A model generated the notes under the pieces. That model ran no database searches. It was not told where the DNA came from and was given only the letters and a program-made list of their open reading frames with translations. This document shows, piece by piece, positions 37,401-46,534 of a stretch of 64,000 nt of DNA. This DNA is from Pycnococcus provasolii (lineage: Eukaryota; Chlorophyta; Pseudoscourfieldiophyceae; Pseudoscourfieldiales). The translations under genes were made by a program, and so were the position numbers. Numbering within the stretch: position 1 is the first letter of the stretch; each line of letters begins with the position of its first letter. Location: the NCBI GenBank assembly GCA_049487715.1, contig CP150576.1, positions 496,001 to 560,000 on the forward strand. The letters are read 5' to 3'.

Positions 37401-39571
37401 TGAATTGCAGGTGGTGGTCCAAAGCTGAATGCCAGTCCTTCTCCCGCACGTACTGCCGTCGTCTCTTCTGCCGCCGATTCCATCTTCTCGGGCGTCCGAG
37501 GGCCCGTGATAAGTTTCTCTTGATCTGGTAAGCTCGTCGCGGAATCGCCACGCCATGCGATCAATGGAGCTTTGGGCGGCAGATTGAATGAAAGAGCCTT
37601 TCCAAACTCGAATGGCGTTCCAAATCGTCGCGATGGCATGGCATGGGTAGTTGTACGATGTGCCACGTCATAATGTGCTGAAGGTGTATGCGACGACGTT
37701 TTCTTTGCCACCTTGCGCTGTTTCCGCTTGGGCTCCTGCGGATCTGTTCGCATACTCATGGTGAATGCAGGTCCACGGGGTGGCGCTGGTAACTCGTATC
37801 GCCCAGGAGTTGGGACGCTGTTATGCTTATCGCCAGTCTGCGAAGGCAGTCTCACGCCTATACTGAACGACAGCCCCGTCTCGCGAGATGCCACATCGTA
37901 GCGTCCTGGTGTCACCCCGGAGTCGGCTTCTGCGGCGTTTGATTGTCCGGGCAATCTCGTAGCTATGGAATATGCTGGCCCAGATGGATGAAGATGTGCT
38001 GTAGGATCGTACCATCCGACGGGTGGTACATCGTTATCATAGTTGATGGCATTGCTTGGAAGGCGCTGCGACATGGTGAAGGCTGGGCCACTTGGACCAC
38101 TGTCGACGTCATACCAGCCAACGCCAGGTGCATCGTCGTCATCTTGGGTAAAGGCGCTTCGCCTCGACCCGCCAAATGTGTACGCATTTCCAGAGGGCAT
38201 CGCGGGTGGCACATCGTACACGCCTGGTCCCAGGTGATGTTCAGGCTCGTCACGTAGCTGGTACCGTGATCCAAGTGAGTACTCAGGTCCGCGGTGAGGT
38301 TGGTGCGTGGGATAGTGGCCTGGTCCTGGAACGCCTGAATTGGTGTCGTACGGCTGTCGCTGTATGTTAAGTCCGCCGAACGTGTGCTCCGGCCCACCGT
38401 GCGGCGCAGCACCGAGCGGGTGCGCACCCGGTCCGGGCGTTGTCGAGTTGTCCACGAACGCGCTTCCGTGCTCGCGGTGTGCGCCGCCAACGGTGAACGC
38501 CGGACCGCGGCGAGGCGGATGCACAGGGTACTGCCCTGGTCCTGGAACGTCGACGCTCGTCCCAAGAGACTGCGTCGGCTGTCGCTGTATGTTAAGTCCG
38601 CCGAACGTGTGCTCCGGCCCGGCGTGCGGCGCGGGGCCTGTGGAGTGCGCACCCGGTCCAGGCGTTGTCGAGTTGTCCAAAAGAAAGGCGCTTCCGTGCT
38701 CGCGGTGTGCGCCGCCAACGGTGAACGCCGGACCGCGGCGAGGCGGATGCACAGGGTACTGCCCTGGTCCTGGAACGTCGACGCTCGTCCCAAGAGACTG
38801 CGTCGGCTGTCGCAGTATGTTAAGTCCGCCGAACGTGTGCTCCGGCCCGGCGTGCGGCGCAGGGCCTGTGGAGTGCGCACCCGGTCCAGGCGTTGTCGAG
38901 TTGTCCAAAAGAAAGGCGCTTCCGTGCTCGCGGTGTGCGCCGCCAACGGTGAACGCCGGACCGCGGCGAGGCGGATGCACAGGGTACTGCCCTGGTCCTG
39001 GAACGTCGGCGCTCGTCCCAAGAGACTGCGTCGGCTGTCGCAGTATGTTCAGTCCGCCGAACGTGTGCTCCGGCCCGGCGTGCGGCGCAGGGCCTGTGGA
39101 GTGCGCACCCGGCCCTGGCCCATCTGTGTTCTGGGTCATGCTTCCGTGCTCGCGGTGTGCGCCGCCAACGGTGAACGCCGGACCGCGGCGAGGCGGATGC
39201 ACAGGGTACTGCCCTGGTCCTGGAACGTCGGCGCTCGTCCCAAGAGACTGCGTCGGCTGTCGCAGTATGTTAAGTCCGCCGAACGTGTGCTCCGGCCCGG
39301 CGTGCGGCGCAGGGCCTGTGGAGTGCGCACCCGGCCCTGGCCCATTTGTGTTCTGGGTGTTTATATTATTGTAAGTTCTTCCCGCTCCGTGGATGGTGTA
39401 AGCGGGACCCCTCCCGCGTACATTGGCCGAGGAATGGCCCGCGGTAGCTGGAGTAGCTGGAGAAGCTGATTGTGAGGCCGTGAACGCCTTAACCGGTCCC
39501 TCTTGCAACGCGCGTATCACGACAGACGCACGACGACGAGGCAACGGACCAGGAGGAGGGTCCATGTCCAT
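34412..39571 (-). CDS. Giant SHIPPO-repeat (STPG/ODF3-type) protein, likely axonemal
   Basis: 1719 residues from ATG 39571. Almost the whole chain consists of SHIPPO repeats, PGPGxY/PAPGDY followed 10-20 residues later by (G)PAFTMG/YTFGGR; I count several dozen. Proteins of this class line sperm and algal flagellar microtubules and include microtubule inner proteins. There are no membrane segments or signal peptide, and the sequence is Pro/Gly-rich and probably extended. Two internal amplifications are seen: about five 76-residue units (HTFGGLNI...TQSLGTS...HPPRRGPAFTVGGAHREHGS) near the N-terminus, and a 205-residue block duplicated in the middle. Size is far above typical STPG proteins (300-600 residues). 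Confidence 0.88.
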   Translation of the reverse strand: MDMDPPPGPLPRRRASVVIRALQEGPVKAFTASQSASPATPATAGHSSANVRGRGPAYTIHGAGRTYNNINTQNTNGPGPGAHSTGPAPHAGPEHTFGGLNILRQPTQSLGTSADVPGPGQYPVHPPRRGPAFTVGGAHREHGSMTQNTDGPGPGAHSTGPAPHAGPEHTFGGLNILRQPTQSLGTSADVPGPGQYPVHPPRRGPAFTVGGAHREHGSAFLLDNSTTPGPGAHSTGPAPHAGPEHTFGGLNILRQPTQSLGTSVDVPGPGQYPVHPPRRGPAFTVGGAHREHGSAFLLDNSTTPGPGAHSTGPAPHAGPEHTFGGLNIQRQPTQSLGTSVDVPGPGQYPVHPPRRGPAFTVGGAHREHGSAFVDNSTTPGPGAHPLGAAPHGGPEHTFGGLNIQRQPYDTNSGVPGPGHYPTHQPHRGPEYSLGSRYQLRDEPEHHLGPGVYDVPPAMPSGNAYTFGGSRRSAFTQDDDDAPGVGWYDVDSGPSGPAFTMSQRLPSNAINYDNDVPPVGWYDPTAHLHPSGPAYSIATRLPGQSNAAEADSGVTPGRYDVASRETGLSFSIGVRLPSQTGDKHNSVPTPGRYELPAPPRGPAFTMSMRTDPQEPKRKQRKVAKKTSSHTPSAHYDVAHRTTTHAMPSRRFGTPFEFGKALSFNLPPKAPLIAWRGDSATSLPDQEKLITGPRTPEKMESAAEETTAVRAGEGLAFSFGPPPAIQLKRDGFLKAQAGCGPGPGAYDVNELQTRKSSAPAYSMGAKPETRQQAKDEIGPGAYHDPDHTSLGGPAFSIAGRPEPKTATKDDLGPGAYYDPESTTFGGPAFTLAGRPGRGVLDADGSDMPGPGAYTRDGDEKSGRAFTFGRRVRRHDENKSEAPPPGAYEVAESKKGPAFSMGGRPAEKAKSADADAEPGPGEYYQPDPASRGPAFSMPGRAPSQKPVDLGPGPGAYYGEDEPTGPAYSIAGRPEEKPMAKDGLGPGAYHDPDHTSLGGPAFSIAGRPEPKSAAKDDLGPGAYYDPESTTLGGPAFTLAGRPEHGAIDADGSDMPGPGAYTRDGDEKSGRAFTFGRRVRRHDENKSEAPPPGAYEVAESKKGPAFSMGGRPAEKAKSADADAEPGPGEYYQPDPASRGPAFSMPGRAPSKKPVDLGPGPGAYYGEDEPTGPAYSIAGRPEEKPMAKDGLGPGAYHDPDHTSLGGPAYTIPGRPHEKPEAVQTPGPADYHHVEPIGPAFTMPGRPPKPEQLDDRGYYDLPLEKGLAFTMYPRIGKLITPGDGDGPALGQDSPHPMTYKLPDLPAGPRFTMASAGRKDVDGGKVPGPGEYDGGWVGRWAPEYTMSGKAAHSKSETTPGPGEYVEPRQPRRGPIFLYEERGSKIPDGPGPGDYEMPTKRDKAYTIGVKGTTRPPKPGPGPGQYHQPDAPHGPAASFTFAPRAPDEKPDEKPGPGAYDATNKGPQGNHYTFGRRAAVASRGEPLTPGPGGYAPPEADPGPAFTFAGRPMTKAQMDTPAPGDYHPETPAAPASRGVETVTEKLSGFHFTFAARRREQLAAQTPAPGDYEFVAPRSAPAPSPTPRGPTSALRRGAVGTPKGGVTFFGGDAPSYTLGGKTGSGAMGGSGSGTPAPGDYASTSSTSGKGAGPSYSMPRASASSEPYPRTGDAPGPGKYKPKAVSKGPSYTMGGGGAGFEGAKPETPLVGGTAAPPAPVGPSFTLGRRLPDE
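35976..37205 (-). repeat. 615-bp tandem coding duplication in the SHIPPO gene
   Basis: The block at about 35976-36590 is repeated almost exactly at about 36591-37205 (615 bp, 205 codons, frame preserved). The copies differ at scattered positions, for example near 36440 versus 37055, where two codon stretches have diverged. Confidence 0.88.
38361..39356 (-). repeat. About 225-bp tandem coding repeats, five copies, in the SHIPPO gene
   Basis: AAGTCCGCCGAACGTGTGC recurs near 38369, 38597, 38822, 39050 and 39274. Copies are nearly identical. The fourth and fifth differ by a replaced tail (NTDGPGPG instead of STTPGPG). Confidence 0.88.
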
Positions 39572-40428
39572 GGCTGTATATCTGTCAATTCAATTTAACT
39601 GAAATGGGGCCCTCAAGGGAAAAATATATGGGGAGAGGACCTCGGAGGGGTTTGAAACCCAAAACGACCTCACCTTGGGGAGGGGAGGGGAGGGGGGGCA
39701 AAACGCGAGAACTCACCTTGGGTAGGGGAAGGTCGTTGGGGAGAGACCTCCGGAGAGAGAGGCAAACAGGTGAGGCCAACCCACCTGGACCTGGCAAAAC
39801 CTCTCTCTCTCTCTCTCTTCTCTCTCTTGCGTGGCCTTCGCTGCCCTGGCTTTAAGTCCAGACCTCATGAGGGTCGGCAAGGCAAGGGCCGTGGCTGTTT
39901 CTTCCGTGGACCGTGGCTGTTTCTTCGATCCTGAGGTGAGGCTCGCCGACCATTAACTCGTCCTGGTTGTTTTCCCCCAAGGCCAGTTAGGCCACGATTC
40001 AGTTGGTGAGGCTTTCTGGCTGGCTGGCCGAGGAGTTTTTTTCTCTTTTTGGCCGCGTACCCTAGTTACCATCAGTCCATCACTAGTCTAAGGTTAGTAT
40101 GTAAATGTCTCGTTCGCTCCTTGGAGTCGTGGGCACCTGTAGTGGGCCCCAAATATTTGGTCCACCGCGTGCCTGGGTCGTGTTCGTATTCTTGACCACC
40201 TGTTCTACCAGTTTTACCAACCTCTGTCACCTGGGTGATAGTCTAGACTAAGGTTAGGATAGTCTAAAGGTTTATGTATGAGACGTGCGCGGAGCCGCGG
40301 AGGGATGGAGGAGGAAGTAAGGTACCCTAAACTTTTACCAGTCGCACAACAGTGTGAAGACACTAGGGGTTTGACACTTGTAAGGGTCCCCCGGGGATCT
40401 CATCCCTGGAACCCCTGATTGCCCCTTC
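39572..40428. other. Gene-poor region
   Basis: Upstream of the SHIPPO gene. It holds GAGGGGAGGGG-type purine tracts (39676-39700), CT dinucleotides (39801-39830), a duplicated GGACCGTGGCTGTTTCTTC-like word near 39889 and 39910, and CTAAGGTTAG words near 40088 and 40246. No gene recognised. Confidence 0.5.
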
Positions 40429-40923
40429 CTACGCGAACAGAAGTGGACGCAAAGTCTATCCGATACCAGCATCTGGGACTACAAACATGACGGCATCACT
40501 CAAATGATCCTCTTCATTCATACAGACGATGGCAAGTTCGGATACTTACCGACTGCGAAGTCCTTTCGCGACAAATTCGTTACAGCTCTTAACAAACGTT
40601 TCAACATTGGAGCAACTAAGGTGGGCATCGATCGCATCTTCAATCTGAAACTCGAATTCAGAAAAGATGGCAATCTCAAGCTCAGTCAGCGCAAATACGT
40701 CGAAGACCTGATGTTGCAATACTCTGTCAACCCAGATCCCGACATACACTCGCCTATGAGCTCCACTTTCAGCATGAAAATACAAACTGAACTCTCAGAC
40801 AGCGAAAAAGAACAGATGCGCACACGCCCTTTTCTGTCTCTTCTATCCGCACTCATGTGGCTCTCCAGATGGTGGGCCGCGGAGCTACCACGGCTTCGAC
40901 CCCTCGTGGCGCTCGACACCTGA
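40429..40923 (+). mobile_element. Ty1/copia reverse transcriptase fragment
   Basis: The frame open through 40504-40923 continues upstream to about 40429. It codes the second half of a copia-type (RVT_2) reverse transcriptase: MILFIHTDDGKFGY corresponds to the catalytic YVDD strand (here HTDD), and FNIGATKVGIDRIFNLKLEF then GNLKLSQRKYVEDLMLQY match the LG...FLGI..., LSQ.KYI motifs, followed by RPFLSLLSALMWLSR near the family's VGSLMYL. The frame then leaves the family. No gag, integrase or LTR pair is evident. It is a truncated relic, AT-richer than host genes. Confidence 0.8.
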
Positions 40924-41519
40924 TGCACGCTTCTTCTTTGGCTGGCTCAAGTCTGCACTTTGACCAGCCTCCACCGCCGACCCCTCCATCCTTCCATTCT
41001 TTCTACTGGCAAACACTAGCGATCGGTGGGATAATGGATATTTCGGAGTAAAGTTGGTTGTCCAGAGAGCAGGATGAACCTTGCTAGCTGGGCTCGGTGG
41101 CCTGCAGCCCCTCGGCTGGGACCCACCGTTGATCCAGCTCACAGCATTACCGGCAGACCGCCACCGCAGGGATGCCCCCTACAGGCAACGCCATTCCGGC
41201 TTTCGTGAGCTAACCCACCCACCCTTCCCGTTTCCTTACTACGTGAGGCCTGGCGGAAGCACGCGCAGCACGCGTCTCCGCCTTCGCCCCGGGCTGACTC
41301 CCAGGGGATCCACCTGTGGCCCGGTTAAACAGACGGACGCACAATACTCAAGGTAAAAACAGTGTAACAGTCTCTTTGGCAAACACTAGCGATCGGTGGG
41401 ATAACACTCCGGTGTCCGGGGAAAATCAATCTAAAATCTAATTTCTTATCCTTTTCCTCCGTTTTTATCTAACTTAAGTTTTTTCCGATTTTTCCGCCAT
41501 ACTCCTATTAAAAGAGATT
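40924..41519. other. Gene-poor region with a direct repeat
   Basis: Between the copia relic and the lumenal thioredoxin gene. It includes a 27-bp direct repeat (41008-41034 and 41378-41404) bracketing 343 bp of GC-rich unrecognised sequence. No gene seen; a solo insertion is possible. Confidence 0.5.
41008..41404. repeat. 27-bp direct repeat pair
   Basis: GGCAAACACTAGCGATCGG and the following GTGGGATAA occur identically at 41008-41034 and 41378-41404, a 370-bp period. The enclosed segment could be a small element with the repeats as ends, or a tandem duplication that lost most of its similarity. Confidence 0.85.
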
Positions 41520-42296
41520 ATGCTTGCGCCCCTACGTTCGAACCCGCACGCTCCAACTGCGCCTCGGGTCTGTCCCCCCTCGCCCTCGGCGTCAGTCGTC
41601 TCGTTGCGGTCTCGTTGCTCACATGTAAGGGCTCATCAAGACGACTCGTCATGTTCACCCACTTTCACTTTTAAGAAAGACTCGCATCGTCACGTGAGTG
41701 GTGGTGATGATCGCTTGGCGCTCTCTCGTGCAATCGTCGTGGGTGCGCTCTCCAGTGCGCTTGTGGTGGGAGCCGTCACGACACCATTTCAGGCGCTCGC
41801 TGACTCGGAAGGACCGCCGCCAATCGAAGTGCCGTACACGCCGTACGAAGTCCAGAAAGAATCCAAGGAAGACGCCGTCGCGCTCGCCAAGGCGCTGAAA
41901 GAACTTCCGGCGGGAACCGTCAAGGGATACGGCGCGTTCTGGTGCGAAGGGTGCAACAAGCAGAAGGACGTTCTCGGAAAGCAGGCGGTGGACATCCTCT
42001 TCGAAAGCGGCGTATACGTCGAGTGCTTTCCGGAAGGTGTGCGCAAGAACGTGCCTGGCAAGGAGGACATCACGAAGCCCGCGGCGGTGTGCAACGGGTT
42101 TGACAAGCCCGGTTGGCCTCTTTGGGTGGTGAACGACCCTCAGAGTGGAAAGGAGCTGCGTCGCATCACAGGCGTCAAGACCACGGAGCAGCTTGAGAAC
42201 GCGCTCATTGGAAGCGGCGGCGTTGTCGGCGACGTGCTTTCTGGCGCCAAGTCGTTGGTCGACCGCAACCTGATTAGCGGCGAGCGCATGTTCTAG
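41520..42296 (+). CDS. Thylakoid-lumen-type thioredoxin-fold protein related to the LTO1/VKOR thioredoxin domain
   Basis: 258 residues from ATG 41520. Residues 1-60 are Ser/Arg/Pro-rich (chloroplast transit-like). Residues about 68-96 form a hydrophobic thylakoid-transfer segment ending in the cleavage motif QALA before DSEG. The domain shows YGAFWCEGCNKQKDVLGKQA with the redox pair C142-x-x-C145, then VYVECFPEG, CNGFDKPGWPLWVV and RRITG. GAFWCxxC..QK and YVECFPxG match the thioredoxin half of LTO1 (the lumenal disulfide-forming enzyme), but the four-helix VKOR half is missing. Expected to act on thiols in the thylakoid lumen. This is the best evidence that the organism is photosynthetic. It ends 107 bp from the convergent ABC transporter. 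Confidence 0.82.
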   Translation: MLAPLRSNPHAPTAPRVCPPSPSASVVSLRSRCSHVRAHQDDSSCSPTFTFKKDSHRHVSGGDDRLALSRAIVVGALSSALVVGAVTTPFQALADSEGPPPIEVPYTPYEVQKESKEDAVALAKALKELPAGTVKGYGAFWCEGCNKQKDVLGKQAVDILFESGVYVECFPEGVRKNVPGKEDITKPAAVCNGFDKPGWPLWVVNDPQSGKELRRITGVKTTEQLENALIGSGGVVGDVLSGAKSLVDRNLISGERMF

Positions 42297-42403
42297 TAAA
42301 GTCTAACAAAAACAAACCTTCGAAAGTGGTGTGGAATGGACAACCGTCCGTCTGACGAAGAAAACACAGTTCCATTACTGAATGAGCAAACCATCTTAGG
42401 AGT

Positions 42404-45400
42404 TCACTTCTCCTCCACACCAGCGCCCGCGCTCACAGAAACCTGAACAAAGACGTCATCCAAAGTCGCACTTGAAACGCCCCAGTCGACAAGACCCCAG
42501 TCGTCGCGGTTCGCCTCCATCACGTCGAACAGCTGCGCTAAAGTAGCGCCCGAATTGGGAACTTCGAATCTCATCGACGTGCCAAGCGCGTATGCGGCAC
42601 GAACTTCACCTCCAAATGCTCGGTTCATGCGTGCAAGCCAGCGATCGTGAAGAGCTCGCGTCGTTCGTCCAGCGTCGCCGTCATCCTCTGCAGTCACCGC
42701 GACGACGTAGTACCCGGCAAAGCGTGATGCGAGCGCGCGTGGCTCGCCAATGCAGCGCAGCCGTCCGCCAACGATGATGCCAATGCGATCGCCAAGCACG
42801 TCCGCCTCCTCCATGCTGTGCGTCGTCAGCACCACGCACGCGTTGCGCTTGTACTTCAAGATGATATCCCACACGTACCGGCGGCTGACGGGATCCATGC
42901 CCGTCGTCGGCTCATCCAAGAACACCACGCTCGGCGAACCGATGAGTGCAATTGCCACACTCAGGCGTCGGCGCATGCCACCGCTGAACTTCCCGCAAGG
43001 CACGTCGGCGACACTGAGTAGTGCGACGCCGTCGAGACCTCGCCTCACCTCGGCACGAAGCGTCGCGCCGGAGAGATTCTTCAGGCGACCGTAGAAGAGG
43101 AGGTGCTCTCGTGCGGTGAGTTGTCCCCACAGCAGGTCGTGCTGCGGACAGACACCAACTTTCCCGTACACCTCGTCCATCGTCGTTCCTCCGAGCTTCA
43201 AGCCGCAGATGTGCGCCTCGCCAGACGTGGGTTCCGACAGACCTGTCAGCACGCCAAGCGTCGTTGACTTGCCTGCGCCATTTGGGCCGAGCAAGCCGAA
43301 GCACTCCGTTCGACCAATCGCCATGCTGAGGTCGTGCACCGCAAGCTTGCGCGGGTACTGTTTTCGCAGGTGCGAAATCATCACCGCAGGAGCTGCGGCG
43401 GACGCCGCCGCCGATGCCGACGAGGAGGCGTGCTGTCGAAGCAAATGCTCGACGCGCGAAGCCTCCCCCACCACGTCCTCCGCATCGCATTGCTGCTCAT
43501 CCTCCGACGACGACGACACGTCGACTACCGACGGACGCCCGGCGGATGCGGCGGCGGCGGCGGCGGCGGCGGTGGTGGTGGCATTTGCTGTCATCTCCAC
43601 CTCCTCCATCTCCATCTCCTCACGGCGGAGCTGCCGCTCGCGGCGCCTTGCGCAGCATCCGCGAAGGAACCACAGCCAGTGCTTGCGCACGCCGGTGCCG
43701 CTGTCAGTCACCTGGTCAAGATAGTAGCTCGCAATCAGCAGGACAAACCAATCGACGATCATGATGTAGAGAACCATAAGCATGCCATTGCCCTCGTCGC
43801 TTGTCAGGCTCGCCCACGTCATGCCCACGCCACCAACCTGAGGTGCGAGCAGGCCGTACTGCCCAAATTCCCAAAGTCCGCGATACAGCGCGAAGGGTGG
43901 GAAAATCTGAAGCGCCCACATGCCTTTCACGCTTGAGACGACAATTTCCTGGATCGCGACGTTCGCCACAAGCCCCGAGATGAACACGAACAGGAGCATC
44001 ATGACGAGCGACGTCCGCGCGTTGCTGAAGAAGCACGCGAAGAAGAAGGACAGCGCGGTGATCACGTGGCCGTACACCAGGTAAAACACAATCTGCAAGC
44101 CAATGTCGTTATTCTTGAAGTACGGAAGCTGGAAGACGAACGCGCCGGCAATCACAAACAGCAGCGAGTACACCGCGTAGATGAGCCACATGTACCAGTA
44201 CGTGACGAAGTAGTACGTCACGTCGCTCAGTCCGCCCATCTTCATCATGATGCGCAGGTGACTTCCCTTTTCGTACACGAGCGCGTACACGTTCACGGGA
44301 AGCATGAGATTCAGCAGCCACAGGTAGAATACGGGGCCGATGAGCGTGGAGAACTCGATGAGCAGCTCACTGCTTGGCTTGGGCGTGTCTTTCAGGCCGC
44401 GCAGGTTCGCGCGAGGTTTGTAGTCGGACAGGCTGGTGGGCCACATTGCGCGCAGTGCGGCGTTGGAAGCGAGGTTGATGGGCGCGTTGACACGATCCAG
44501 CTTCGGAACGGCTCCCGGCCCGCCATCAGGCCTCGTCGAGCTCGCGAGCTGGCTGGAGTTGAACCACAGCGAGACGTCGAAGCGCTGCGACTTGCCCCCG
44601 ATGACCGCGGTGCGCACCGCTGACGCCGCCTGCGGCTCGAGAGAGCTGAACCCAAAGTCGAATTGCGCATTGCCGTACTGCGGAATGCCGTCGCGCACGT
44701 TCGGCGGCGGCGCGTACTCCCCCTCGCACGTGCTCGACTTCCAGGCGCAGTAGATCGCCTCGTCGATGTCCTCCGGCTGCGTGAGCCAGACGGGCGGTGC
44801 GGATGTGCATCGCAGCTCGATGCCCAGATTGTCTCTGAGCGCCTCGCTCGCGGTTTGCATCGCGCCCGCCGCCGCCTCCGAGATGCTGCCGCAGTCTATG
44901 AATGCATACCACAGTGGCCTTGGCTCGAGCATGGCGGTAATCTCATCCTCGAGCGCGCCACTTGAGCGTGAATTCGCCGCCGCGCCGACGACCGCTTCGT
45001 TGGGATCATCGCCGCCGCTGAACCCGCCCGTGCCGCCGGAGCTCGAACCGAGGACGTTGACGGCACCTACGTCGGCGGACGGCATAAATGCTGGCTCCAG
45101 ATAGAGCGAGTACGATGCCGGCGCCGCAGTAGCGTAGCGCAGGTCCAGGTTTTGGAATGCACGCGAAATGTCCCGCATCGCCTGCACTTGTTCTGGCGTG
45201 GGTGGCGATTGTGACGTTGGGTCGCCGCCAAACATCGCGGAGCTTAGAAACTCACCAACACCTCCACCGGACTGTGCGGACGCAAGCACATTTTGCAGCA
45301 GGCGCTGACGCCGATCCTGGTCAGCCTGCTTTCGTTGAAACTCCTCCACTTCCTGCTCAGGTGTCGTGGGAGTTGTCGTGGCATTGTTGGTGGTAGTGGC

Positions 45401-46534
45401 ATCGGTGGGTGTGACGAAACGGCTGAGCATGTCGTTCGATTCTGCCGACTGCGGGAACACCGCCTGTGCGGTGAGTGCGGCGACAATCAGCCGGTTTAGA
45501 GCCTCTTCAAGCGTCTCGCTCCTTGCGAGCAGTCCGTCCGCGAGAAATTCTGCCGCGGCACGGTCCGAGCCGGTGAACATCATGGGCGTTGCGTTCGTTG
45601 GCCACAGCAGCGGGCTGACACCCGTAATTTCCCCGTCTGGTCCGACATCCTCCGATCCCGGCGGCGGGTCAGGAGCACGGTTGCCGTCTTTTGGCAGCTG
45701 CAGCAGAGGTGGCCATGCGAGCGGCCTTTCGATGGCGCAGAATATGCTCTGATCCGAGGTGGAGTACTGCAGTCCACAGTTCGTTTCGTTGTAGAGTTCG
45801 CACTCGGCATACGGCGAGCACAGCCGTCCTTCTTCCGGATCGTCGCTGCTGTCGCGGCATACGCGCTGAAAGGTGGCTGAGTTTGTGACGTTATCGTACA
45901 CCTTTTCGTATGAGCAGCATCGGAGGCACTCACACCCGCACCGGTTGGATGGCGTGCTGAGCTGGCGGTTGACGACGAGCTGGAGCACGACGAGCAGGGC
46001 GAGGAAGGCGATGGGCGTGATCACAAGAGCAAGGTTGGTTCCCCAGTTGCGAAACTGGAAGGTGAGATTCTTGCGGAGGAGCGCATTCGTTTGCTGCCAA
46101 AACCCCGCGCGCGTGTCCGTGCGCGGTTGATGTTGACGACGACGATCTGGATCAGCAGCTTCGTCGTTGTGTTGTTTTTTATTGTTCCTTTGCTGTTTCC
46201 GTTCGATCGAAGCGTACACACCCTTCACACCACCCATGCATCCCACACCTCCTCCTCCTTCTTCTTCTTCGTGAAGAAGTTCTTCTGAAGACGGCATCGA
46301 TGAGAAGGACGATTTGTCGTCGTCGTCGTCGTCACCGTTGTGCTGCTGCTGCTGCTGCTGCTGCTGCCCTCGTCGTCGTCGTCCGAGCGCGTGATCATCA
46401 TCCTGGAAGACGACATCCGTTGGCAGCCACATCATCATGGAGTCATCACGAGCGGGCTGAGCGGCTGCGGCGGCATCATGATTATTATTATTACTATCGG
46501 GTCCCGACGACGAGGAGTTGATCTGCGGCGCCAT
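42404..46534 (-). CDS. ABC transporter, subfamily A, half-size (one TMD-NBD pair), first paralogue
   Basis: 1376 residues from ATG 46534 (an upstream GTG is not needed). A low-complexity cytosolic start with Gln, Asp and Gly runs comes first, then a first membrane helix (LALVITPIAFLALLVVLQLVV), a very large exoplasmic loop with a Cys-rich start (CGCECLRCCSYEK), then about six helices near 740-960, and the nucleotide-binding domain at about 1060-1300. That domain has Walker A LLGPNGAGKST (43266-43290), signature FSGGMRRRLS and Walker B VVFLDEPTTGMDP. The NBD and topology are ABCA-type, and ABCA proteins move lipids. One NBD only, so it should dimerise. The second paralogue lies at 51821-55237. 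Confidence 0.88.
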   Translation of the reverse strand: MAPQINSSSSGPDSNNNNHDAAAAAQPARDDSMMMWLPTDVVFQDDDHALGRRRRGQQQQQQQQHNGDDDDDDKSSFSSMPSSEELLHEEEEGGGGVGCMGGVKGVYASIERKQQRNNKKQHNDEAADPDRRRQHQPRTDTRAGFWQQTNALLRKNLTFQFRNWGTNLALVITPIAFLALLVVLQLVVNRQLSTPSNRCGCECLRCCSYEKVYDNVTNSATFQRVCRDSSDDPEEGRLCSPYAECELYNETNCGLQYSTSDQSIFCAIERPLAWPPLLQLPKDGNRAPDPPPGSEDVGPDGEITGVSPLLWPTNATPMMFTGSDRAAAEFLADGLLARSETLEEALNRLIVAALTAQAVFPQSAESNDMLSRFVTPTDATTTNNATTTPTTPEQEVEEFQRKQADQDRRQRLLQNVLASAQSGGGVGEFLSSAMFGGDPTSQSPPTPEQVQAMRDISRAFQNLDLRYATAAPASYSLYLEPAFMPSADVGAVNVLGSSSGGTGGFSGGDDPNEAVVGAAANSRSSGALEDEITAMLEPRPLWYAFIDCGSISEAAAGAMQTASEALRDNLGIELRCTSAPPVWLTQPEDIDEAIYCAWKSSTCEGEYAPPPNVRDGIPQYGNAQFDFGFSSLEPQAASAVRTAVIGGKSQRFDVSLWFNSSQLASSTRPDGGPGAVPKLDRVNAPINLASNAALRAMWPTSLSDYKPRANLRGLKDTPKPSSELLIEFSTLIGPVFYLWLLNLMLPVNVYALVYEKGSHLRIMMKMGGLSDVTYYFVTYWYMWLIYAVYSLLFVIAGAFVFQLPYFKNNDIGLQIVFYLVYGHVITALSFFFACFFSNARTSLVMMLLFVFISGLVANVAIQEIVVSSVKGMWALQIFPPFALYRGLWEFGQYGLLAPQVGGVGMTWASLTSDEGNGMLMVLYIMIVDWFVLLIASYYLDQVTDSGTGVRKHWLWFLRGCCARRRERQLRREEMEMEEVEMTANATTTAAAAAAAASAGRPSVVDVSSSSEDEQQCDAEDVVGEASRVEHLLRQHASSSASAAASAAAPAVMISHLRKQYPRKLAVHDLSMAIGRTECFGLLGPNGAGKSTTLGVLTGLSEPTSGEAHICGLKLGGTTMDEVYGKVGVCPQHDLLWGQLTAREHLLFYGRLKNLSGATLRAEVRRGLDGVALLSVADVPCGKFSGGMRRRLSVAIALIGSPSVVFLDEPTTGMDPVSRRYVWDIILKYKRNACVVLTTHSMEEADVLGDRIGIIVGGRLRCIGEPRALASRFAGYYVVAVTAEDDGDAGRTTRALHDRWLARMNRAFGGEVRAAYALGTSMRFEVPNSGATLAQLFDVMEANRDDWGLVDWGVSSATLDDVFVQVSVSAGAGVEEK

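Noticed and set aside
38340-39469. Plus-strand Cys-rich frames of 344 and 361 residues
   Set aside because: Antisense shadows of the SHIPPO repeats; their regularity only mirrors the DNA repeat.
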